From Acetobacteraceae bacterium (lineage in GTDB: Bacteria > Pseudomonadota > Alphaproteobacteria > Acetobacterales > Acetobacteraceae), in assembly GCA_024280945.1 (NCBI GenBank), contig JAMXLO010000111.1, positions 1-64,000 on the forward strand: a stretch of DNA of 64,000 nucleotides, read 5' to 3'. The notes beneath the pieces are model-generated. The model saw only the letters and a list, made by a program, of their open reading frames with translations. It searched no databases and had not been told where the DNA came from. A program made the translations under genes and the position numbers. How positions within the stretch are numbered: the stretch's first letter is position 1; each line of letters starts with the position of its first letter. This document shows, piece after piece, positions 26,232-35,317 of this stretch.

Positions 26232-27140
26232 ATGATGTCCAGTCCGATTTCTCTCGATACCTCACCCGCTCCGGCCGCTTCGGCGGAAGAGCCCGCGGCG
26301 CCCGATGGCTGGCGGGGCGGGCTTGCCACGCTGCGCAGCGAACTCGATCGGATCGACGGTGCACTGCATGACCTGCTGATGGAGCGCGCCCGCGTGGTCG
26401 AGCAGGTGGCGAAGTCCGGCAAGCGCGGCGCCTACCGGCCGGGACGCGAGGCCTCGATCATCCGGCGCCTGCTGAATCGACATAACGGGGCGCTGCCGCC
26501 GCAGACGATCGTGCGATTGTGGCGCGAGTTGCTGGCCGGCACCACCGCGATGCAGGGGCCGTTCGCGGTTTCGGTCTACGAGCCGGATGGTGATGCGGTG
26601 TTCACCCAGGCGGCGCGCGAGCACTTCGGCGCATTGACGCCGCTGCATGCCTTCAGGCGGTCCTCGCAGGCGATGGCCGAAGTCAGCCGGGGCGTGTCAG
26701 CCGTCGGAGTGCTGCCGTTGCCGTCGGAGACCAGTGGCGTGCGCGACGACTGGTGGACCGCCATGTTGCAGCAAGAGCAGCCGCGCCTGCATATCGTTGC
26801 CCGGTTGCCGTTCTGGGCACCGCGACCCGATGGTGCCCCCGAGGTGCAGGCCCTGGTGATCGCAGGGACCGAGCCAGATCCGTCTGGGCACGACCGGTCC
26901 TTGCTGGGGGTCGATCTCGATGCGCCTGTCAGCCGGGGGCGAGTGGCGGCGATGCTGGCGGCTGCAGACCTGGCCGCCGAAACCGTTGTCCTGAGCCGCG
27001 ACAGCGTTGCCCGTGCGCTGGTCGAGGTCGCGGGCTTCCTCACCGACGATGACCCGCGTCTGGCCCGGCTCAATGCAGCCCTGCGCCGGCCAGTGGTGCT
27101 GGGTGCCTACGCGATACCCGAGCCCGGAGCCGCCGCATGA
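26232..27140 (+). CDS. chorismate mutase with degenerate prephenate-dehydratase-like domain
   Basis: 302 residues from ATG 26232. Residues about 25-110 are an AroQ-type chorismate mutase ([23 protein letters not shown], then [18 protein letters not shown]), which converts chorismate to prephenate. The remaining 190 residues align in layout with a prephenate dehydratase (a [12 protein letters not shown] segment in place of PIENS..G) but the catalytic TRF motif is not visible (EVQALVIAG instead), so this part is probably structural or regulatory. An upstream in-frame start at 26175 would lengthen the N terminus. It overlaps hisC by 4 bp and heads an aromatic amino-acid operon. Confidence 0.85.
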   Translation: MMSSPISLDTSPAPAASAEEPAAPDGWRGGLATLRSELDRIDGALHDLLMERARVVEQVAKSGKRGAYRPGREASIIRRLLNRHNGALPPQTIVRLWRELLAGTTAMQGPFAVSVYEPDGDAVFTQAAREHFGALTPLHAFRRSSQAMAEVSRGVSAVGVLPLPSETSGVRDDWWTAMLQQEQPRLHIVARLPFWAPRPDGAPEVQALVIAGTEPDPSGHDRSLLGVDLDAPVSRGRVAAMLAAADLAAETVVLSRDSVARALVEVAGFLTDDDPRLARLNAALRRPVVLGAYAIPEPGAAA

Positions 27141-28255
27141 CCCCCCCTCGCCCACGGCCCGAAGTGCTGGAGATTTCGCCCTATGTCGGCGGCGAGTCGA
27201 CCGTGCCTGGGGTCAACCGGGTCTTGAAGCTGTCGTCCAACGAGGGCGCATTCGGAGTGCCACCGGGCGCTCAGGAGGCCTATCGGCGCACAGCGGAAGA
27301 ACTGCACAGATATCCCGATGGAGACGCTGCGGAACTGCGCCGGGCGATCGGCGCGCGTTTCAAGCTTGACCCGGCGCGGATCGTCTGTGGCTGCGGCTCC
27401 GACGACCTGATCTATCAGCTCTGCCTTGCCTATGGTGGGCACGGCCGCGACATCGTCATGAGCGCGCACGGCTTCGCCATCTACCATATTGCGGGCACCT
27501 ATGCCGGCAGCCGGGTGATCAAGACGCCGGAGCGCGATCTGACCGCGGATGTCGACGCCTTGCTCGCGGCAGTATCGGCCTCGACGCGGCTGGTATTCCT
27601 GGCCAACCCCAACAATCCAACAGGCAGCATGCTGTCGTACGAAGAGGTGGCGCGGCTGCGCGCGGGCCTGCCGCAGGAAGTGCTGCTGGTACTCGATGCC
27701 GCGTATGCCGAATACATCGACCGGCCCGACTATGATCCCGGCATCCGCATTGTAGACGCTACCGACAACACGGTGATGCTGCGGACATTCTCCAAGATCT
27801 TCGGCCTCGGTGGCATGCGGATCGGTTGGGCCTATGGCCCGCCTGCGGTGATCGACGTGTTCAATCGGGTGCGGGCGCCGTTCAATATCTCGATCGCTGC
27901 GCAGGCGGCGGCGATCGCCGCGCTGGCCGAGCCGGGATGGGTCGAGAAGGGTCGAGCGCACAACAAGGAATATCGCGCGAAGCTGACCGAGGGACTGCGT
28001 GCTGCGCGGATCAAGGTGTGGCCATCTGAGGGCAACTTCGTGCTGGCCGATTTCGCCACACCCGAACGGGCCAAGGCGGCGGACGAGTTCATGCGCTCAC
28101 GCGGGGCGATCACGCGTCCGGTCGGCGGTTATGGACTGCCTCATTGCCTGCGCATCACGGTCGGCACCGCCGAGGAGGTGGAGATCGTCATCGCAACCCT
28201 CACCGAGTTTATGGGATCTCCGGGACAAGTTCCGGGATTGGCTTCGCGTGCCTGA
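27137..28255 (+). CDS. hisC: histidinol-phosphate / aromatic aminotransferase
   Basis: 372 residues, class I/II PLP aminotransferase of the HisC group: [13 protein letters not shown], the ANPNNPTG segment, LDAAYAEY, and the PLP lysine in [16 protein letters not shown] (about 221). HisC makes L-histidinol phosphate from imidazole acetol phosphate; homologues between chorismate mutase and prephenate dehydrogenase also transaminate phenylpyruvate, 4-hydroxyphenylpyruvate or prephenate. The operon suggests that aromatic role, but the histidine role is not excluded. It starts with an ATGA overlap on the previous gene and its 3' end overlaps the next start by 8 bp. Confidence 0.93.
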   Translation: MTPPRPRPEVLEISPYVGGESTVPGVNRVLKLSSNEGAFGVPPGAQEAYRRTAEELHRYPDGDAAELRRAIGARFKLDPARIVCGCGSDDLIYQLCLAYGGHGRDIVMSAHGFAIYHIAGTYAGSRVIKTPERDLTADVDALLAAVSASTRLVFLANPNNPTGSMLSYEEVARLRAGLPQEVLLVLDAAYAEYIDRPDYDPGIRIVDATDNTVMLRTFSKIFGLGGMRIGWAYGPPAVIDVFNRVRAPFNISIAAQAAAIAALAEPGWVEKGRAHNKEYRAKLTEGLRAARIKVWPSEGNFVLADFATPERAKAADEFMRSRGAITRPVGGYGLPHCLRITVGTAEEVEIVIATLTEFMGSPGQVPGLASRA

Positions 28256-29135
28256 ACCGCTGTTCCGACGGCTGGCGCTGATCGGCATCGGGCTGATCGG
28301 CAGCTCCGTGGCGCGCATCGCCAAACAGCGTGGCGACCTGGCGGGCGAAGTCGTGGTGACGGCGCGCACGGCCAAGACCCTCGCGCGGGTGCGCGAGCTT
28401 GGTTTCGCCGACCGGATCGAGACGGATGCCGGCCGCGCGGTACAGGGCGCCGATGGCGTAATGCTGTGCGCGCCAGTGGGCGCGTTCGCCGACATCGCGA
28501 TGGCGATTGCGCCGCATCTGATGCCGGGAGCGGTGCTGACCGATGTGGGTTCCACCAAGCAGTCGGCCATCCGCGACATCGGGCCGCTGGTGCCGGCGGG
28601 CGTGCACTTCGTGCCGGCCCACCCGGTGGCGGGGACCGAGTACTCCGGCCCGGACTCCGGGTTCACCACCTTGTTTGAAGGCCGCTGGGCGCTGCTGACA
28701 CCCCCGCCTGGAACGGACGAATCCGCTGTAGCGAAAATGGAAGAATTCTGGCGCCGCTGCGGATCGATGGTGCAGCGGATGGAGCCGGGGCACCACGACC
28801 GGGTGCTGGCGGTAGTATCGCACCTGCCGCACCTGATCGCCTTCACCATCTGCGGCACAGCCGATGACCTGGAGGGCGAAACGCGTCAGGAGGTGCTGCA
28901 ATTCGCCGCCTCGGGCTTCCGCGACTTCACCCGTATTGCGGCGAGCGATCCTGTGATGTGGCGCGACATCTTCCTGAACAACCGCGAGGCGCTGCTGGAG
29001 ATGCTGGCCCGCTTCGTCGAGGACGCACAGGCGATGTCGCGCGCAGTACGCTGGGGAGACGCCGGATATATCGAGGACAAGGTTGAGCGCGGGCGAAAGA
29101 TCAGACGGAGCCTGATCGAGCTGAAGCAGGCGTGA
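28248..29135 (+). CDS. tyrC: prephenate/arogenate dehydrogenase family protein
   Basis: 295 residues from GTG 28248, which overlaps the hisC stop by 8 bp. The NAD(P)-binding motif [14 protein letters not shown] begins the protein, followed by [32 protein letters not shown] (substrate His) and [18 protein letters not shown]. It oxidatively decarboxylates prephenate or arogenate, giving 4-hydroxyphenylpyruvate or tyrosine. The frame is open further upstream inside hisC, but GTG 28248 gives the conserved N terminus. It completes the operon chorismate mutase-hisC-tyrC. The substrate preference is not decidable from sequence. Confidence 0.93.
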   Translation: MPEPLFRRLALIGIGLIGSSVARIAKQRGDLAGEVVVTARTAKTLARVRELGFADRIETDAGRAVQGADGVMLCAPVGAFADIAMAIAPHLMPGAVLTDVGSTKQSAIRDIGPLVPAGVHFVPAHPVAGTEYSGPDSGFTTLFEGRWALLTPPPGTDESAVAKMEEFWRRCGSMVQRMEPGHHDRVLAVVSHLPHLIAFTICGTADDLEGETRQEVLQFAASGFRDFTRIAASDPVMWRDIFLNNREALLEMLARFVEDAQAMSRAVRWGDAGYIEDKVERGRKIRRSLIELKQA

Positions 29136-29152
29136 TCCTGCTCCGGATAGCG

Positions 29153-29500
29153 CTACGGCAACCGGTTGTTCCTTAACGCAAGCAACTCGTGCGCTATATC
29201 GAACAGGCGTCGCCCGACCTGCGGATCGTCGATCTCTTCGGCGAGTTGCCAGGTGTCGTGAAACAGTTCCGACAGATCCTGTGCAAGGGTGTCGGTGCTC
29301 GCGTCGTGTAGAGCCATAGCCGCTCTGTCCTGCGGCAGGAGACCGACGAAGCGGGCGCCGGTCCAGATTTCGACACCGGCGTGCTGGTTCAGGAGAGAAA
29401 ACGCGGCATCGAGTGCATCCTGATCGGCGGCGAATTCCGCGCCTCGCGCCTCCACGGCGCCACCATCATCACTCAGACTGATCAGCCGGTAGAATGCCAT
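29153..29500 (-). CDS. conserved small protein, paralogue of the 58047 gene
   Basis: 115 residues from ATG 29500, with GGAGG five bases upstream. The first 55 residues (MAFYRLISLSDDGG, then EFAADQDALDAAFSLLNQHAGVEIWTGARFVGLL) match the plan of the 63-residue protein at 58047-58238 (MALYRIYMIG, ATDQEA, AEVWEARRLVARI). The C-terminal half (DLSELFHDTWQLAEEIDDPQVGRRLFDIAHELLALRN) is extra and probably helical. No function is known to me. It has no signal peptide or transmembrane segment and stands convergent to tyrC. Confidence 0.7.
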   Translation of the reverse strand: MAFYRLISLSDDGGAVEARGAEFAADQDALDAAFSLLNQHAGVEIWTGARFVGLLPQDRAAMALHDASTDTLAQDLSELFHDTWQLAEEIDDPQVGRRLFDIAHELLALRNNRLP

Positions 29501-29623
29501 CCGTGCCTCCACACAGTGTGGACAGGAGCACGCATCTCCAATCACGCGAGATTGGCACACGGATCCCTCGTCGAGGCAAGTGATTAAATTCTGCGGTAGA
29601 AATAATGGCGCAAGCGTGTCCGG

Positions 29624-29791
29624 TCAGCCACGCTGGCGCGCCACCGCCTCATAACGCGCGGCCAATCGCAGCAGTGAGCTGATCGCGTCTTCCGTCGTCG
29701 CGGTCGCCGCCATGCGGCGAAGTTCGGCAGCCTTCTTCTTCAGCTCCGCGACTGTCCGCGCAGACACCGGCACGTCATAGGACCCTTCCAT
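29624..29791 (-). CDS. small conserved helical protein (55 aa)
   Basis: An ATG-initiated 56-codon frame (ATG at 29791, TGA at 29624-29626) encoding MEGSYDVPVSARTVAELKKK, then AAELRRMAATATTEDAISSL and LRLAARYEAVARQRG. It is predicted to be a helical hairpin and resembles short LRRMAxxATT...LLRLAxRYEALA proteins that I have seen annotated as hypothetical in alphaproteobacteria. It is too short for usual ORF cut-offs. Function unknown; it lies downstream of another unknown small gene on the same strand but 124 bp away from it. Confidence 0.6.
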   Translation of the reverse strand: MEGSYDVPVSARTVAELKKKAAELRRMAATATTEDAISSLLRLAARYEAVARQRG

Positions 29792-29954
29792 AAGCCGCAG
29801 ATATACCGTCTTCCACTACAGCCTGGTTAAAGCGGCGATCAGCTCACGCCGTGGTGACAAGAGCATCGCGCCATGGTGCCCGATCAGGCAACGCGCTTGC
29901 ATCCGCGCCAGGGTTGGGCTGAAACAATCGCAAACTGCTCAGGTTCTGCTTCTC

Positions 29955-30701
29955 ATGCCTCCGCTCATCGGCATTCCGGCTTGTGCCCGTCTGGTGGTGA
30001 ATGGGCAATTGCGCCACGACACGCCGGCGCGCTACCCGGCCGCCGTACTCGGCGGCGCTGGGGCGGTGCCGATCCTGATCCCACCAATGGGCGAGGCTGC
30101 GCTTGCGGTGCTCGATGCGCTCGATGGCCTGATGCTGCCCGGCAGCCCGAGCAACGTGCATCCGTCGCATTACGATGGTGGCGACAGCCTGACCCCGGAA
30201 CAGCACGACCTGGAGCGTGATGCCACGACCTTGCGCCTGATCCCAGAGGCGCTGTCGCGCGGCATGCCGCTGCTGGCGATCTGTCGCGGCATCCAGGAGC
30301 TGAACGTCGCACTCGGAGGGACCCTGCACCAGAGGCTGCACGAGGTGCCGGAGCGGATGGATCATCGTCCCGAACCGGGCACGATCGAGGAGAAATACGC
30401 ACCGCGACACCTGGTGTTTCTGTCGGGGCAGCTCGCTCGCATCGTCGGCAGCAGCAAGATCCTGGTGAACTCGCTGCACGGCCAGGGTATCGATGTGCTG
30501 GCGCCCGGACTGGTGGTGGAGGCGACGGCGACCGACGGCACGATAGAGGCAGTACGCGTCGAGCCGGCGCGCTCATTCGCCTTCGGCGTTCAGTGGCATC
30601 CGGAGTGGGGCTATGCCGATGACAGCGCGAGCCTCGCCATCTTCCGTGCCTTTGGCGCTGCCTGCGCCGCATATCGCTCAGGGCTGCGCAGCGCGGCTTG
30701 A
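29955..30701 (+). CDS. gamma-glutamyl-gamma-aminobutyrate hydrolase family protein (class I amidotransferase, PuuD-like)
   Basis: 248 residues, peptidase C26 type. The nucleophilic Cys is in LLAICRGIQELNVALGG (about 110) and the His-Glu pair in FGVQWHPEW (about 215); GLMLPGSPSNVHPSHY is the family N-terminal substrate loop. PuuD hydrolyses gamma-glutamyl-GABA in putrescine degradation. No other puu genes are nearby, so the substrate may be another gamma-glutamyl compound. ATG 29955 gives the expected start MPPLIGIPAC. It stands alone; the SDR gene follows about 100 bp later. Confidence 0.9.
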   Translation: MPPLIGIPACARLVVNGQLRHDTPARYPAAVLGGAGAVPILIPPMGEAALAVLDALDGLMLPGSPSNVHPSHYDGGDSLTPEQHDLERDATTLRLIPEALSRGMPLLAICRGIQELNVALGGTLHQRLHEVPERMDHRPEPGTIEEKYAPRHLVFLSGQLARIVGSSKILVNSLHGQGIDVLAPGLVVEATATDGTIEAVRVEPARSFAFGVQWHPEWGYADDSASLAIFRAFGAACAAYRSGLRSAA

Positions 30702-30800
30702 GACAGGTCCATAGCGCAGCGATACGCCGCGCGAGCGGCGCTCGTTGACGAAATGGCGCGCGTCCAGGACGGTGTCGGCCAGTGAATTCGGAAGGGGACC

Positions 30801-31562
30801 ATGGATCTGCAGCTGGCTGGCAAACGGGTGCTGATCACCGGCGGCTCGAAGGGAATCGGCCGCGCCACGGCCGACGTGCTGGCAGACGAGGGGTGCGACC
30901 TGACGCTGGTCGCGCGCGACCAGGGCGCGCTGGACGAGGCGGCGGCAGCAATTCGCGGACGGCGCCAGGTCAACGTGCGAACGATTTCCGCTGATCTTTC
31001 CTCGGACGCGGCAGTGCGGCGCGTCGCGGCCGAGGCGGGCGAACTCGACGTCCTGGTGAACAATGCGGGGGCGATCCCACCTGGGGATCTGCTGTCGGTG
31101 GACGACGCCAGGTGGCGCGAGGCGTGGGATCTGAAGGTGTTCGGCTACATCTCGTTCTGTCGCGTCGTGTACGCGCAGATGAAGGCGCGACGCATGGGCG
31201 TGATCATCAACATCATAGGCGCCGCCGGTGAGAGTTTCCCGACCGGCTATATCGCCGGTGCCGCGGGCAATGCATCGCTGATGGCATTCACTCGCGCGCT
31301 CGGCAAGGGCGCGCCGGCGGATGGGCTGCGTGTGGTGGCGATCAACCCAGGGCCGGTAGAGACCGATCGGCTGGTGATGCTGCGTCGCGCCGAAGCACAG
31401 GCGAAGTTCGGTGATCCTGAGCGATGGCGCGAGCTGACCGCGAACATGCCGTTCGGACGCGCGGCCACGCCGAAGGAGATCGGCAACGCCGTGGCGTTTC
31501 TCGCTAGTCCATTGTCCGCCTATACCACCGGGACGGTGCTCACCATCAACGGCGGCGGGTGA
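30801..31562 (+). CDS. SDR-family protein lacking the usual Tyr-x3-Lys motif
   Basis: 253 residues with a classical SDR Rossmann fold: TGGSKGIG at the N terminus, LVNNAG, and the C-terminal NPGPVETDRL...FLASPLSAYTTGTVLTINGG. Where YxxxK should be, before LMAFTRALG, the sequence reads GAAGN, so both the catalytic Tyr and Lys appear to be replaced; YIAGAAGNASL shows the only nearby Tyr is four residues earlier. It may use a shifted Tyr or be a non-catalytic or unusual reductase. ATG 30801 has GGAAGGGG upstream. Substrate unknown. Confidence 0.9.
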   Translation: MDLQLAGKRVLITGGSKGIGRATADVLADEGCDLTLVARDQGALDEAAAAIRGRRQVNVRTISADLSSDAAVRRVAAEAGELDVLVNNAGAIPPGDLLSVDDARWREAWDLKVFGYISFCRVVYAQMKARRMGVIINIIGAAGESFPTGYIAGAAGNASLMAFTRALGKGAPADGLRVVAINPGPVETDRLVMLRRAEAQAKFGDPERWRELTANMPFGRAATPKEIGNAVAFLASPLSAYTTGTVLTINGGG

Positions 31563-31873
31563 CGGCTGCTTGACGTGTTGCCACGCGCGAGTGTCGGCAT
31601 GCCTGATTTCGCCGCAACCGCCTCCTCGCCGTTTACCGAAGCGCTCAATGCGATGAAGAGGGCGCCGGAGTTCTACGACCGAGGCCGGATTGGGCGACCG
31701 TGGCACCGTCGCCGCATGGTTTGGCCGCCTCGCCTAGGAACGCCGGGCAGTGCGGCAATTTCCATCGCAGTTCTTATGACTACCATGGCGTTGGACATCG
31801 AACGTGTGCTGTTCGCTCAGGCTTGGGCGAGGTAAGCGAAACCTGTAACCGATTTTGCTGAGACGGCACGTGC
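31563..31873. other. intergenic region without a supportable gene
   Basis: 311 bp between the convergent SDR and DsrE-like genes. One open frame (31575-31835) has neither a good ribosome binding site nor a recognisable protein. No clear terminator or repeat was found. Confidence 0.5.
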
Positions 31874-32362
31874 TTAGTCAGCCGAGATGTAGGTGTAACC
31901 CTTGGCCTGATATGCGGCCAGGGAAATCCATCCGTTGCCGACCACCACTATGCCAGGATCGACATCTTCCGGATTGGTGCCAGAAAGACGCGCGGCAATG
32001 GAGCACTGTTCAATACCCGCGATGCCTTCGGCCGTATGCAGTGCCTTGATTTTGGCTGCGATATTCTGCGCGTTGGCACGATCTTCCGACTTGATCTTGC
32101 TCTGATCCGTCTGCACGAGTTTGGTCGCGCCGCTACGGAACCCGATCACGATGCTGGGCTTGATGCCTTGCTTTATCAACGATTGCCGGGTTTCATCAAT
32201 CACGTCGAGTTCGCGGACCAGCGCATCGCTGTTGCCGGTAGTGACATCAAACGCGATCTTGAGTTCCTTCAATCCCGACAAAGCGGCTTGATCCTGCGCA
32301 TATGCCGTGGTGGCTATAACAGAGAATGCTGCACCAGTCGCGATGGACAGAATCTTTGACAT
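31874..32362 (-). CDS. exported DsrE/DsrF-like protein
   Basis: 162 residues from ATG 32362, with AAGGGGAGGGAAAGC upstream. The first 24 residues (MSKILSIATGAAFSVIATTAYAQ) are a Sec signal peptide. The mature part has DsrE-like strands (LKIAFDVTTG, SIVIGFRSGATKLVQ), a single cysteine in GIEQCSIAARLSG and the terminal QAKGYTYISAD. DsrE-like proteins are involved in sulfur-transfer or thiol chemistry; periplasmic members are of unknown function. It is 248 bp downstream of the substrate-binding protein gene on the same strand; co-transcription is uncertain. Confidence 0.8.
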   Translation of the reverse strand: MSKILSIATGAAFSVIATTAYAQDQAALSGLKELKIAFDVTTGNSDALVRELDVIDETRQSLIKQGIKPSIVIGFRSGATKLVQTDQSKIKSEDRANAQNIAAKIKALHTAEGIAGIEQCSIAARLSGTNPEDVDPGIVVVGNGWISLAAYQAKGYTYISAD

Positions 32363-32609
32363 GCTTTCCCTCCCCTTGTGCGCTATTACACGGTCTTCCT
32401 TGGTTGCACCCAAGGCGCCTTAGCAAAGAAAGATGCGCTCGAAAGTGTCAACAAGCAATAGGCATTGGCCGAATCCACATATTGCGCGCTGGCGTTATTC
32501 AAAAAAGGAGCTGGTGCGATCAACCTCCGCACGATCACGCGCGGATCTTGCCAGCCCGATCGGCATCCCGGTCCATCGCAACGAACCGGGATACCGATCG
32601 TCGCTGCCG

Positions 32610-34187
32610 TCAGGTCTTCTTCAGGTTCCAGTGCAGAATGCCCGGTGCTTTGACAATATCAACAATATTGTTGCGGAACGCCGTCGGATAGAACCACTGC
32701 CCGATCGGGATGAATGGGACCTGCTCGAACGCATAGCTCTGCATGTCCTCGCAGATCTTCTTCTGCGCCGCGAGATCCGATGCATCGAACCATGAATCGC
32801 GCAACGCTTCCATCTTTGCGTCGGTTGGCCAGCCGAACCATGCTCCATTGCCATTGCCGCGAATAGGGAAGTGCCCTCCTGGATCAGCGACCGACAGGCC
32901 AGACCAGGATGTGCAGAAGGCGTTCCAGCCGCCTTTCTCTGGCGTCTCGCGCGATGCACGGCGGGCGACCAGTGTCGACCAATCCATCGCCGCGTAGTTG
33001 ACGTTGATGCCGACCTTCTCGAAGACGGATCGCGTCACCTGTGCGACCTGCTCCAATGCAGGCTGATCGGTCGGCGACATCAGCAGGACCGGTTCGCCCT
33101 TATAGCCGCTTTCGCCGACCAGCCGCTTGGCCTTTTCCACATCGCGCGGACCGGTGAGCGCATCGATGCCCGCCGTGTTCGCCATGGCGCTGCCGACGGT
33201 AAAGTAACCGGCCGGCAGCTTGCCGAGATCGGATTGTTCGCCGATGACCGCCGCAAGGAACTCGCGCTGGTCGATTGCCGGTAAGATGGCGCGCAGCAAC
33301 TTGCGATTATCGAACGGCGGGAAAAGGAAATTCGGCCGGATGATGCCAAGCCAGCCAAGCGGATCGTAGACGGCCACCATGACGCCGGGACTCTTCTTCA
33401 GCATCGGCACCAGGTCGATCAGCGGCACATGCACCCAATCGACCTCGCCCGTCTGCAGCGCGGCGGCGGCCGTCGCGCCATCTGGCATCACGGTATGCTC
33501 GACGCGCTCGACATAGACGCGCTTGCCGCCGGCGTAGAAGTCCGCCGGCTCATCGCGCGGCACATATTTGTCATTTTTCACCCAGGCGGCGCGCGCGCCT
33601 GATACCCATTCGTCCTTGACGAATTTGAACGGACCGGAACCGGTTGCGTCGGAAATCTGCTTGAACGGATCGGTCTTCGCGATGCGCTCCGGCATGATGA
33701 AGCATCCGGACACACCGAGCGCGTACAGGATCGTGGAGAACGGCTTCTTCAGATGAATCACGAAGCGGTTGTCGTCCAGCACTGCCAACTCGTCGGTGAC
33801 CGCACCCAATGCCTGCCCCCAAGCCGCCCGCTTGGACCAGCGATCGATAGACGCTATGCAGTCAGCCGAACGCACCTTCTCGCCGTCGTGGAACATCAGT
33901 CCGTCACGCAGCGTGAAGGTCCAGGTCCTGCTGTCGTCCGACATGTTGTGTCCGGCGACCATCTGTGGACGCGGCGTAAGAGACAAGTCCACGCCGTACA
34001 GCGTATCGTAAACCATATAGCCGTGATTGATCGCAACGGTGGCGGTGGTCCAAATCGGATCAATGCTGGCCAGATTGGCTTCAGGCGCACAGCGCAGCAC
34101 CTTGGCACTGCCTTGAGCGATGGCTGGAGCAGCGAGTGTGCTGGCCAGCGCGGCCGTCGATGCTTTGAGCAAAGTCCTGCGATACAT
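32610..34187 (-). CDS. ABC transporter substrate-binding protein, family 5 (paralogue of 23386-24972)
   Basis: 525 residues, exported: twin arginines in MYRRTLLKASTAALAST with cleavage near LAAPAIAQG. It shares with the other paralogue the order [68 protein letters not shown] and GGWNAFCTSW.GL..DPGGHFPI. It binds a peptide-like or other solute in the periplasm; the ligand is unknown. No permease or ATPase gene is adjacent. The two orphan paralogues probably serve a transporter encoded elsewhere or have diverged in ligand. Confidence 0.93.
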   Translation of the reverse strand: MYRRTLLKASTAALASTLAAPAIAQGSAKVLRCAPEANLASIDPIWTTATVAINHGYMVYDTLYGVDLSLTPRPQMVAGHNMSDDSRTWTFTLRDGLMFHDGEKVRSADCIASIDRWSKRAAWGQALGAVTDELAVLDDNRFVIHLKKPFSTILYALGVSGCFIMPERIAKTDPFKQISDATGSGPFKFVKDEWVSGARAAWVKNDKYVPRDEPADFYAGGKRVYVERVEHTVMPDGATAAAALQTGEVDWVHVPLIDLVPMLKKSPGVMVAVYDPLGWLGIIRPNFLFPPFDNRKLLRAILPAIDQREFLAAVIGEQSDLGKLPAGYFTVGSAMANTAGIDALTGPRDVEKAKRLVGESGYKGEPVLLMSPTDQPALEQVAQVTRSVFEKVGINVNYAAMDWSTLVARRASRETPEKGGWNAFCTSWSGLSVADPGGHFPIRGNGNGAWFGWPTDAKMEALRDSWFDASDLAAQKKICEDMQSYAFEQVPFIPIGQWFYPTAFRNNIVDIVKAPGILHWNLKKT

Positions 34188-34267
34188 ACCTGTCTCCCGA
34201 GCTCAGTTGATGAACGGGCCTCCCGGTTCTTGTTCCTGCGCTCATATTCCCGCCGGCTCGCAGTGCA

Positions 34268-35317
34268 TCAGCGCGCCAGCCGTGGCAGCCGATCGTAACC
34301 CTTCCAGCGATAGATCAGCGACGACGAGAGCCAGCTTGCGGCGAAGATTCCCGCGACCGCATAGCCCAGATTGGTGAAGCTGTCGTTCAGGTGTGCGACG
34401 AAGCTCCAGAACACACCGTCGAGGCGGAACCTGTCGCCGATCAGGCCGAGTGCCTCGATACCGCCGATGAACAGTGCAACGATGACCGAGGCGGCGGTGA
34501 TAGTCAGGTTGTACCAAAGTTTTCGCAGCGGATTGACGAATGCCCAGCCATAGGCACGCACCATCATCACGCTGTCGGTGGTGTCCAGAAGCGACATGCC
34601 GGCGGTGAACAGCGCGGGAAAGACCAGGATCGTCCAGAACGACATGCCCTCGGCTGCCTGGGTTGCGGCAATGCCAAGCAGGCCAATCTCGGTCGCGGTG
34701 TCAAAGCCGAGACCGAACAGGAAGCCAACCGGGTACATATGCCACGAGTGGCCGACGGCGCGGAACGCCGGACGAAACAGGCGCGTCAGCGGCCCGCCGC
34801 CGGCGAGCAAGGCGTCGAGCGCGGTCTCGCTCACAGTCTCGCCGGCACGAACGCGAATGAATGCTGCCCAGACGCCGCGCAGGATGAATAGGTTGGCGAT
34901 GCCGATGATCAGCAGAAACAGCGCGGAGGCGAACGCGCCGATCATGCCGCCGAGCTCATGCAGCGCGGCGAGGCGGCCCTGGAATGCGGTCGCCGTCACA
35001 GCGATAGCGATCGAGGCAAGAACCACGATCGTCGAGTGGCCAAGCGAGAAGAAGAAGCCGGTGGTGTAAGGCGCCTTTCCTTGCTGCATCAGCTTGCGAA
35101 CGACGTTGTCGATCGCAGCGATATGGTCAGCATCGAATGCATGCCGCAGGCCAAAGACATAGGCGAGTGACGCGATGCCAAGCAGGGCCGGCCTGTCGGC
35201 AAAGGCGCGCCAGGCCCACAGCCAGGCAGCGAAATTGCCGACCACCAGCAATCCATACGTCATCGCCAGCTTGGTGGATGCCCGCAATGGTTCGTCGTCG
35301 AACGGGTTGGGCGGCAT
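34268..35317 (-). CDS. NiCoT-family nickel/cobalt transporter
   Basis: 349 residues, about eight transmembrane helices. The first helix-loop carries the NiCoT signature RHAFDADHIAAID (58-70), followed by FFFSLGHSTIVV and the third motif GLGFDTATEIG. These secondary permeases import Ni2+ and/or Co2+ across the inner membrane; the metal specificity is not readable here. The start codon directly follows the stop of the dioxygenase gene (TGA-ATG), so the two are translationally coupled. Ni is needed for urease or hydrogenase, Co for cobalamin (MetH is encoded nearby), but no such biosynthesis genes are in the window. Confidence 0.93.
   Translation of the reverse strand: MPPNPFDDEPLRASTKLAMTYGLLVVGNFAAWLWAWRAFADRPALLGIASLAYVFGLRHAFDADHIAAIDNVVRKLMQQGKAPYTTGFFFSLGHSTIVVLASIAIAVTATAFQGRLAALHELGGMIGAFASALFLLIIGIANLFILRGVWAAFIRVRAGETVSETALDALLAGGGPLTRLFRPAFRAVGHSWHMYPVGFLFGLGFDTATEIGLLGIAATQAAEGMSFWTILVFPALFTAGMSLLDTTDSVMMVRAYGWAFVNPLRKLWYNLTITAASVIVALFIGGIEALGLIGDRFRLDGVFWSFVAHLNDSFTNLGYAVAGIFAASWLSSSLIYRWKGYDRLPRLAR

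Noticed and set aside
31575-31835. 86-codon frame after the SDR gene
   Set aside because: No ribosome binding site, weak start and no recognisable protein.
32326-32691. Plus-strand frame between the two minus-strand genes
   Set aside because: It is antisense to the DsrE-like and binding-protein ends; no codon bias or homology recognised.
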